From Taxillus chinensis (lineage: Eukaryota > Streptophyta > Magnoliopsida > Santalales > Loranthaceae), in NCBI GenBank assembly GCA_023512835.1, contig CM042087.1, positions 9,092,550-9,156,549 of the forward strand: DNA of 64,000 bases, read 5' to 3'. The position numbers and the translations under genes are program-made. Below the pieces are notes generated by a model. It was given only the letters and a program-made list of their open reading frames with translations, did not search any database and was not told the DNA's origin. Shown in pieces: positions 56,835-64,000 of this stretch (within the stretch, counting starts at the first letter, position 1; each line of letters opens with the position of its first letter).

Positions 56835-57340
56835 CCCGAGATAGCCCAGCCCATACCCGTCACAAGAATTATTCCTGGCCCAACCGCGCCGCCTTGGGCC
56901 TCGCCCTCATGGCCTGGTCCGCACGGTTTTGTCTTTCGGCCTCGCCCAAAACGCGTCCCTGTGAGGTGAGGTATCCGTCCCCTCCTATAAGGCGGACTTT
57001 GTTCTCCTCACCAAGCAATGTGGGACTAACACCCACTCATGGGTTGTTACAATCCACCCCCCTTAGGAGGCCCACGTCCCCGTGGGACCATGGCACACTG
57101 CTCCGGGTCTGGCTCTGATACCATCCGAGATAGCCCAGCCCATACCCGTCACAAGAATTTTGTCCGCTTTGGCCAACCAGTCTTGGGCCTCACCCTCATG
57201 GCCTGCTCCGCACGGTTTTGTCTTTGGGCCTCGCCCAAAACGCGTCCCTGTGAGGTGAGGTATCCGTCCCCTCCTATAAGGCGGACTTTGTTCTCCTCAC
57301 CAAGCAATGTGGGACTAACACCCACTCATGGGTCGTTACA
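56835..57340 (-). repeat. Reverse TRIM copy (right arm)
   Basis: On minus the right arm is a complete TRIM: LTR 57340-57124, PBS TGGTATCAGAGCCAGACC (perfect initiator-Met type), PPT, LTR 57051-56835. It is the better kept copy. Total length is 506 bp. Five or so bases (GAGGC) join it to the left arm. Confidence 0.85.
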
Positions 57341-57345
57341 ACACC

Positions 57346-57605
57346 CTTGGAGAAGACGTGTTGTGCTCTTGTCTGGATAACAAGAAGATTGAGGCAATAC
57401 CCTCTTTATCATACTACTTGGCTGATTTCAAGGCATGATCCACTCAAATATCTCTTGGAAAAACCATCCATTTCTGGAAGAATCGCCAAATGGCAGTTGA
57501 TCCTATCAGAGTACGATATCATCTACATACCTCAAAAAGCCATAAAAGGAAGTGCGATAGCCGACTATCTGGCAAATAGAGCGCTGGAAGACTTTGAGCC
57601 CATGA
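57346..57605 (+). CDS. First RNase H of Tat-2, 3' part
   Basis: After the TRIM and TSD, the frame reads LEKTCCALVWITRRLRQY, then TWLISRHDPLKYLLEKP and GRIAKWQLILSEYDI, ending with AIADYLANRAL. It belongs directly after KENYTP (56338). It is the connection-like former RNase H. The frame is open through the next domain to 58135. Confidence 0.85.
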
Positions 57606-58135
57606 CTATTGGCTTCCCAGATGAGCACATCAACATCATTTTGGCCGAAGTATCAGACATATGGATGATGTGGTTCGATGGAGCCTCCAGTCTCTTTGGT
57701 CACGGTGTTGGGGCCATCCTAATATCCCCAAAAGGCGAACATTTTCCCATGGCGGCAAAGCTAACCTTCCCTTGTACAAACAATGTAGCAGAATATGAGG
57801 CTTGTGTGATGGGACTTCAAGAAGCCATTAACAAAGGAATCAAAAAATTACGAGTGTTCGGCGATTCGACACTCATCATTTTTCAAGTAAGGGGTGAATG
57901 GGAGACTCGAAACCACAAATTAATCCCATATTGGAAGCACGTTGCAGAGTTAGCCGAGCAATTTGAAGACATCACGTTTGAGCATATGCCCAGGGAATAC
58001 AATCAGCTCCCTGACGCGCTGGCAACTCTAGCCTCCCTCCTTCGGCTAGACACAAAGTTGGAAGTTCAGTCTTTTGATATCCGCATACAAGATGCTCCTG
58101 CACATTGCATGGCCATTGACAAAAATACCGAATAA
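57606..58135 (+). CDS. Second, archaeal-type RNase H of Tat-2
   Basis: The additional RNase H typical of Tat/Ogre. Four catalytic acids are visible: Asp in WFDGASSLFGHGVGAIL (GAT at 57677-57679), Glu in NNVAEYEACVMGLQ, Asp in VFGDSTLIIFQ, and Asp in YNQLPDALATLASL. The complete domain fits about 130 residues. It is in frame with the preceding connection, with no internal stop. TAA at 58133 ends the stretch, where KPWYNDI of the integrase lead-in begins in the same frame. This is the only pol enzyme domain here that looks fully intact. Confidence 0.9.
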
Positions 58136-58903
58136 AAGCCCTGGTACAATGATATCAGATAATACTTGCTTAAACAAGAGTATCCAGCTGAGGCCTCTGA
58201 GTCTGATAAAAGAAATATCCGAAGGTCAGCATCCAACTATTATCTTGATGGCTCGATTCTGTACAAGAGAAACCATGACATGGTGTTATTGCAGTGTGTG
58301 GCAAAAGAAGAATCGACACAAATAATGAAAGAAGTGCACGAAGGGGAATGTGGTTCACATGCAAATGGACATGCATTAACAAGACAAATCATGCGAATGG
58401 GTTATTATTGGGTCACCATAGAAAAAGATTGCATTGAATATGTGCGCAAATGCCTTAAGTGTCAAATTTATGGCGATAAGATCCAAGTACCGTCGTCCAA
58501 ACGACACGTGATGGTTTCCCCGTGGCCGTTCTCGCTTTGGGGCATTGACGTTATCGGACCAATATCTCCAAAAGCTTCTAATGGTCATCGTTTCATTTTG
58601 GTAGCCATTGATTACTTCACCAAGTGGGTAGAAGCAGCATCATATGCTAATGTCACACAGGCTGTGGTACTTTGATTTATGAGGAACAACATCATATACC
58701 GATATGGGCTTCCCGAGCAGATCATAACGGACAATGCTGCCAATTTAAACAGTCGAATGATAGGGAGGTTGTGCGAAACATATAAAATTCAACACCGCAA
58801 CTCGACCCCCTATCGCCCAAAGATGAATGGAGCAGTCGAGGCAGCCAACAAGAACATCAAGAACATTATCAGAAAAATGACTGAAGGCAGAAAAATGACT
58901 TAA
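58136..58903 (+). pseudogene. Integrase of Tat-2, broken and truncated
   Basis: It begins KPWYNDI, stop, YLLKQEYP. The HHCC zinc-binding part is HEGECGSHANGHALTRQ and CIEYVRKCLKCQ. Catalytic Asp residues are in GIDVIGPI and ITDNAANL; TGA at 58673 interrupts between them. The catalytic Glu is in NGAVEAANKNIK. At 58903 the frame reaches TAA within KMTEGRKMT. The sequence between this and the C-terminal end is missing, so a large part of the integrase is deleted. Confidence 0.85.
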
Positions 58904-59074
58904 GAAGATCTTACCAATTCAACATGACCATAGAGGCAAGTGGACTCCCAATTATGAAGGCCCATATGTTGTGAAAAAAGCATTCTCGGGAGGTGCATTG
59001 ATCCTTGCCAAAATGGACGGAGATGAGCTTCCTAATCTAGTGAATAGCGACGCCGTCAAAAAGTTTTATGCTTA
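58904..59074 (+). pseudogene. Integrase C-terminal remnant of Tat-2
   Basis: ILPIQHDHRGKWTPNYEGPYVV continues KKAFSGGALILAKMDGDELPN and ends VNSDAVKKFYA with TAA at 59072-59074. This is the GPY-like C-terminal module of Tat integrases. It follows directly after KMTEGRKMT, where the short repeat AGAAAAATGACT (58872-58883 and 58890-58901) marks the probable deletion point. Confidence 0.75.
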
Positions 59075-60300
59075 ACTCTCGTACCTCCCCACAAGATTCT
59101 CATCCCTATAATGAGCGGACTTGGTGAAAACCCGAAAGGGCACCAAGGGTAAAATACAAAGCTCCAACAAAAGACAAAAGAGAAAACAAAGGCGGACTTG
59201 GTGAAAACTTGAAAGGGCATCAAGGGTAAAATACAAAGCCAACAATAAATCTTGAAGGGTGAAATCAGTTCAGTCAGAAACTGAAAGGATCAGGACCACA
59301 ACAAATAGGGTCCGTTACAAGCAGTAGAGACAACATCATCCAAAAACAGCGGCTGCAAACAGTGGAAGACTTGGTCAAACCTGCGGCACACTCGAATCAA
59401 ATTTGTACATTATACTTTTAAAGACTTGTGATTCTATTTATCAGATTATAACAATAGGACACTTTTTATGATATAAATATGTTTTGTGGAATTAAACCAG
59501 CAAAAATCTTCTTTATCTCTTTAATCATGTTACATCGTCTTCATTTCACATTTAAGTAGAACATCTTAAATCGCCAGTAAGCTCTTTTAGCATTGCCTTA
59601 TGAGTAGGGCCAAGCTCAAAATCCCCAAACAACTTAAGGCCCCCAACTCGGAGTACTCATATCTCCACAGAATATCACTATCCCCAGAGAAGCCATCAAG
59701 TCAAGATCCTTAATATGGCGAAGCGAAATTTAATAGACCTTTCATGCACAACAGGGAGTTCCCCAGCAAAGACAGGACAGACTCTCCATCCAAAGAGAAC
59801 ATTGTGCCCCAACAAGTTAAATGTTAGCCAACCTCTCCAATGACATTTTCATCCTGACAAACCCTCAGTGATACATCACATGGCATTCGATGCATACATC
59901 GCATTGCATCACATTGCATCATATTTCACCACAAGTTGAGGTTTATGCATCCCCGCATACAGCACATTGCATTCCATGCATCATTGGCATACATTCAACA
60001 TACTCTGTAATTGCAGGAATGTTGCCGCCTCTGGAGATCCTAGGAGCTCATACCCAGCAAACTTCTCTTCAAGCTATCCTAGCTTTCTTTGTTCAACTGT
60101 ACAACTCTTTCCTTGCAATTTCGCCAAAGTCTAAACGCATCCCTTTGGCACTTGACAAACCTTTCCCATTTTGGGCCACCTCGTAGAGCGATCTCCTTGA
60201 GTGAACTCGTAGAGGGAGCTCAAATTGGGTTACTTCCCAAACTCCTCAATTCCTTAAAGCGTTTCCCCAAATACCATTTGATGTCTCCAACAAGTCTTCC
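59075..60300 (+). other. 3' UTR of Tat-2, first part, non-coding
   Basis: It includes GGCGGACTTGGTGAAAACC and AAGGGTAAAATACAAAGC blocks twice (59113 and 59190 on), also found in Tat-1 near 26813. No supported gene. ORFs here have no recognised domain. Confidence 0.6.
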
Positions 60301-60304
60301 CAAT

Positions 60305-60930
60305 TTACGCCTATCGTTGTTGTGTGCTTTCCGTTTTCAATTCAAGCCTATCGTTGATGTGGGCTATCCATTTTCAATTTAAGCCTATCGTTGCTGTGGG
60401 CTTTCCGTTTTCAATTCAAGCCTATCGTTGCTGTGGGCTATCCATTTTCAATTCAAGCCTATCGTTGCTGTGGGCTATCCATTTTCAATTCAAGCCTGTC
60501 GTTGCTGTGGGCTATCCGTTTTCAATTCAAGCTTATCGTTGCTGTGGGCTATCCCTTTTCAATTCAAGCCTATCGTTGCTGTGGGCTATCCATTTTGAGT
60601 TCAAGCCTATCGTTGCTGTGGGCTTTCCATTTTCACTTCAAGCCTATCGTTGCTGTGGGCTATCCATTTTTCAATTCAAGCCTATCGTTGTTGTGGGCTA
60701 TCCATTTTCAATTCAAGCCTATCGTTGCTGTGGGCTATCCGTTTTCAATTCAAGCCTATCGTTGTTGTGGGCCTATTAATTTCTAGTTCACACCCATCTT
60801 GTTGTGGGCCTTTTCCATTTTTCAATTCGAGCCTATCGTTGCTGTGGGCCTTTCAACTTTTAGTTCACGCCCATCATTGTTGTGGGCCTTTTCTCTTTTT
60901 CAATTCAAGCCTGTCATTGTTGTAAGCTTT
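60305..60930 (+). repeat. Tandem array, 37-38 bp units, in Tat-2 3' UTR
   Basis: About 13 regular units of GCCTATCGTTGCTGTGGGCT and ATCCATTTTCAATTCAA, then about four degenerate ones (to 60930). Units differ mainly by single bases. Because no stop falls in the unit, overlapping frames stay open for over 130 codons; they are artefacts. Confidence 0.92.
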
Positions 60931-61104
60931 CAATCTCCAGTATCAAGCGGCCTTAGATGCGTCATCAAAGTATTATCCAAGCCCACCGGCCTGTGAAGCC
61001 CCATTTCCCTCTCGGGGACAGACCCAACCGTCGCACTTCTTCCACTAGGTAAGTCAGGTAAGTGCTCCAACCCGTCCGAAATGACTCCCTTTTATCTTTG
61101 TACG

Positions 61105-61122
61105 CTGTTTGTATACAAACAG
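61105..61122. repeat. 18-bp perfect palindrome before the PPT of Tat-2
   Basis: CTGTTTGTATACAAACAG is followed by TGCACAAAGAGGGGCAGC, the PPT. In Tat-1 the same place (about 28600-28616) reads CTGTTTGTATAATAATG, so the right half is lost there. Confidence 0.8.
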
Positions 61123-61130
61123 TGCACAAA

Positions 61131-61140
61131 GAGGGGCAGC
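61131..61140 (+). other. Polypurine tract of Tat-2
   Basis: GAGGGGCAGC immediately before the LTR start TGTTGGACC at 61141. The same ten bases precede the 3' LTR of Tat-1. Confidence 0.85.
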
Positions 61141-64000
61141 TGTTGGACCCCATTTTGTCCGGGTTGGACATACTAATCCCATTTGATATAACTTTCTGCC
61201 CATGCCATATACCTTGTTGAACAGGTCCACAATGATCCCATACTTCCAAGGAATGGTTCAGAATTGATGTTAGCCCTAATTTACACGAGATGGATACAAT
61301 TGACACGGACGGGGAAGTCCAAAATTAATGACTTTTGCTACAAGTCCTTAAAGCACCCCAAGACCAACACCAGGTGATAGAGGATAAAAATTGGAGATTA
61401 ACGCACTTGACCGAGCTCAAATCGGACTTAAAATGAAGAAGTTATGGCCAAAACAATTTTCGTTAGAAAAAGTCGAAACTTGCCAAAAGACGGTCAATGC
61501 CCCTAGTCAAATCGCCCAAAAAGATGACCATGCGAAATTCTTCAAAGCGTCAATTTAGGTGAATGTGGATCTTCCCAAACAATCCCCGAAAAGTTGTCCA
61601 TTTTTGCATTTTAGGTGAAGGTTGAGAAGGTAATTAAAATTCTTCGGGGTTGACCGTTGACCTGCCGACACTTCGACCCATTGACCTTCGAAGCCCCGAA
61701 GCATCGAAGCCTCGAAATCCTCGAAGCCTTGAAGCCCCGAAGCCTCGAAGCCTCGAAGCATCGAAGACTCGAAGCCTAGAAGCCTTGAAGCATCGAAGCC
61801 TCAAAGCATCAATGCCTCGAAGCCTCGAAGATTCGAAGCCTTGAAGACCCGCTGCCGACACTCCGACCTTTGACTCGCCCTTTTGACCTTCAACCCCCTA
61901 ACTCTCGAAGCCTCGAAGCCCCGCTGCCGATACTCCGACCTTCGACCCTGGACACGCGAAGCCTATAAACCTTTGACCTGCTGACACTCCGACCTTCGAA
62001 CCTTGACCCGGACGCCTGTAAGCCTTCGATCCGTTGACCGTTGACGTTCGACCTGCTGACACTTCGACCAGTTGACCGTTGACCTTCACCCCACCGAAAT
62101 CTCGACCCACTGAAGCTTCGACCCTGCCGACACTCCGACCTGCCGACACCCGAGCCCCTCGACCCCCATGGCCGTCGGCTCGATGGCTTTTCTCGTTGGC
62201 TTTTCGCACCGCACGCTTTGTTTTTCTCTCGCTAGTTGAAATTCAAGAGCAATCACGAGCTGCAAGTCGCCAGACCACCCGATAGATCGCACAAGACCTA
62301 GACAAAAATAAGGAAATCAATAATACAGCATTAAGTGCTGCAATTAATGACAGTCCAGCCAAAAAATTTCTGCAGCCCGTTAAGATGCAGTCTTTAGTTC
62401 CTGTGCAGAAAGAAAAGAGAGGGCCATCATCGTGAGGAGAGAGCCATCATCGTGGAGAGAGAGCAAGGATTATTGAAAAAACCTGCTACCATTTACGCCC
62501 TAGCCTCGTCCCAGCGCAAACAGAGAGAAAAACACCCAGAGTTCAAAAAAAGACAAAAAAGAGGAGAGACCACGATCGTTGAAAAAAAACCTGCTACCAT
62601 TACGCCCCAGCCTTGACATGCACATCAAAAAACGCCCAGAGTTCAAAAAAAAAAAATAGAGATCTCTGATCAAAAAAGAAGAGTTGGCCCAGTAAAAAGA
62701 AAGAGAGAAAAAAGGAAAAAGAGGACAACGTCCAAACACCCCAACTTCTTCCCTGCAAAAAGCGTCCAGAGAGAGAGAGAGAACAGAAAGACTCCTTATC
62801 TCTGACAAAAAACCTACTGCCATTTTTTTCCTCATACCCAGCTGCCTGATCCAAAAAAAGGGGCAAGAGAGTTCAGTCCCAGAAAACGCCCAGATTTGCT
62901 GCCAATTTCGCCCAGCCACCTCTCTTCAAAAAAACCAAGAAAAGAGCCACATAGGCCGATTCCTCCTCCTCTCTTCCTCCTCTCCTTTCTATTCCCACTA
63001 CCTTTCTCCTCACCCTTTTTTAGCAACCATACGTACTCCTTCTCCTTCTCAAACCCAGAAGTTTCTGAAACATTGTTCTCATCTCCCCAGTTTTATTTTC
63101 GTTCCTTTTTTCCATCTTTCCAGCAATAAATACCAAAAACAAAAAAAAGATCCATTCGTAGTCGTTGCCACCGGTACCTAGCTTCCAGCCCGGTTCTGAC
63201 CGACTGCTCCTGGAGTTTTACCCTCCTGTCAACGCCGTTGCTACCGAAATTTCACGCTAGAGCTCGAGTCAGTTTTTTTTTACTCTTTATTTTGATTTAA
63301 TTTCTTCCACTACATGTATCTTTATGTTATTATATTATTATTTTTTTCTCTGTGTTGTCTTGATACAGGGTTGTAATTTGTAATAGCAAGTAGTAAAAAA
63401 AAACAGAGAACAAAGAGAGAAAAAAAAGGAGTGATATGAAAAAGAAAAAGAAAAAAAAGAGGAAAAAAAGAGAAGAGAGAGAGTGATCTTAATTGTTGTC
63501 ATTTTTTTTATTATTTTTCGAATGCCACTTGCACACATTTCACGTTCATTTTGGCATGTGTACCATAGTCACAAACTCAAATATGCATGTGTAGATTTAG
63601 TTTCAATTCTGTCAAAAAATGTGTTAAAAAAAAACAAAATCAAAAAACAAAAAACAAACATTTCAATATTTTCGAACCAAAAACAAAAAAATCAAAATTG
63701 GTACTTCAATTTCCAAAATAAAAAAAATAAAAAAAGACAAAAAAAACAAACAAAAAAAAAACAACAAAAAAAAACAAAAACAAAAAATGTATATTTTCTA
63801 GCCCAAGAAAAACCAAAAAAGGGGGAAAATAAAAAATCATTTTCTAGGACTTCAATTTCCCAAAGCAAAACCAAAAACCCAAAACCAACCCATAGGATCT
63901 CATTCTCCATTTCAAACAAAAACCCAAAACTTTTAGGATTCCCTTTAGAAATTTAGGATAAATCCATTTTAACCATGACTTTAATAAATAACTTAGCTAA
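61141..64000 (+). repeat. 3' LTR of Tat-2, cut by window end
   Basis: It starts TGTTGGACCCC and is collinear with 35892-37977 plus 47939 onward. It shows the empty Tekay-2 site at about 63185 (CTTCCAGCCCGGTTCTGACC). It lacks about 90 bases near 62240 found in the 5' copy. Runs of A and low-complexity ORFs lie at 62520-62660 and 63390-63790. By comparison it should end about 0.3 kb beyond the window. Confidence 0.93.

Larger units (their letters stand above)
56339..57340. mobile_element. Head-to-head palindrome of two TRIM copies
   Basis: A 1002-bp insertion is flanked by ACACC (56334-56338 and 57341-57345). Removing it joins the RNase H frame. The left half on +: LTR (56339-56555, 217 bp), a 71-bp internal part with PBS and PPT, a second LTR (56627-56830, cut 13 bp short). 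The right half is on minus: LTR (56835-57051, 217 bp), 72-bp internal part (57052-57123), LTR (57124-57340, 217 bp). LTRs start TGTAACGACCC. The two halves are inverted copies, so the whole is one large palindrome. TRIMs are tiny non-autonomous LTR retrotransposons. Confidence 0.88.
35892..64000 (+). mobile_element. Tat/Ogre-type Ty3/gypsy element (Tat-2), 3' LTR truncated by window
   Basis: The 5' LTR starts TGTTGGACCCC at 35892 and ends GATGACA at 49037, split by Tekay-2. The 3' LTR starts at 61141 and should run about 0.3 kb past the window. The PBS is TGGCGACTCTGCTAGGGA. Order inside: leader, ORF1, gag, protease with G-patch, intron, RT, two RNase H domains, integrase, 3' UTR with tandem repeats, PPT. 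The second (archaeal-type) RNase H, the G-patch and ORF1 mark the Tat/Ogre lineage. ACCAC (35887-35891) is the candidate left TSD. The coding regions carry stops and shifts but are better kept than those of Tat-1. Confidence 0.93.

Noticed and set aside
56642..57380. 158- and 113-codon ORFs in the TRIM palindrome
   Set aside because: TRIMs are non-coding; the frames arise from inverted copies of the same LTR and switch to host RNase H at 57346.
60305..60930. Regular spaced repeats looking like a CRISPR array or a repeat protein ORF
   Set aside because: Units are contiguous without unique spacers, the setting is a plant retrotransposon 3' UTR, and the overlapping frames are open only because the unit has no stops.

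Overview
The window is plant nuclear DNA, most likely from a eudicot. I recognise no intact host gene, tRNA, rRNA or bacterial-type feature. Almost all of it is LTR retrotransposons inserted into one another: Ty3/gypsy chromoviruses of Tekay type, Ty3/gypsy Tat/Ogre-type elements, Ty1/copia of Sirevirus type, and a TRIM. There is also one TIR DNA transposon carrying a pseudogenised fragment of a plant bHLH gene. The plant call rests on the chromodomain Tekay polyproteins, the Tat hallmarks (second RNase H, G-patch, ORF1, arginine-tRNA-type PBS), the Sirevirus pol, and the bHLH fragment with its GT/AG intron.

Layout. 1-6137: 3' part of a Tekay-type element on + (broken pol, then its 3' LTR). 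6138-7646 plus 33898-34017: one chromovirus-type LTR on the minus strand, split by a very large insertion. 7647-33892: that insertion, a Tat-type element (Tat-1; TSD CTCAT) that keeps gag remnants but no pol. Tat-1 is itself interrupted three times: by a solo LTR (8939-10781, TSD GATAA), a Sirevirus-like copia (13791-25563, TSD AATAG), and a PIF/Harbinger-like transposon (28763-31821, TSD TAA) with the bHLH fragment. 34018-34724 is unassigned. 34725-35814 is the 5' end of another copia element. 35815-35891 is the inverted tail of a Tat LTR. 35892 to the window end is a second, larger Tat element (Tat-2) with ORF1, gag, protease plus G-patch, a probable intron, RT, two RNase H domains, integrase and a 3' UTR tandem array. 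Its 5' LTR is split by a full Tekay-type element on the minus strand (37978-47933, TSD TCCAG/TCCAC). Its first RNase H is split by a 1002-bp head-to-head palindrome of two TRIM copies (56339-57340, TSD ACACC). The Tat-2 3' LTR runs off the window.

How it works together. None of the polyproteins is intact; frameshifts and in-frame stops are common. The LTRs, PBS and PPT sites, target-site duplications and the reading order of each polyprotein nevertheless allow every insertion to be ordered. The most unusual items are the palindromic TRIM dimer integrated as one unit, the bHLH fragment inside a TIR element, the phase-compatible intron between the protease/G-patch and RT frames of Tat-2, the PBS-like decoy inside the ends of both Tat LTRs, and paired palindromes plus CACGTG motifs upstream of TATA boxes in two related LTRs. 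The two LTRs of 37978-47933 are nearly identical, yet about half of their differences are one-base indels. Some of the frameshifts in this window may therefore be assembly errors.
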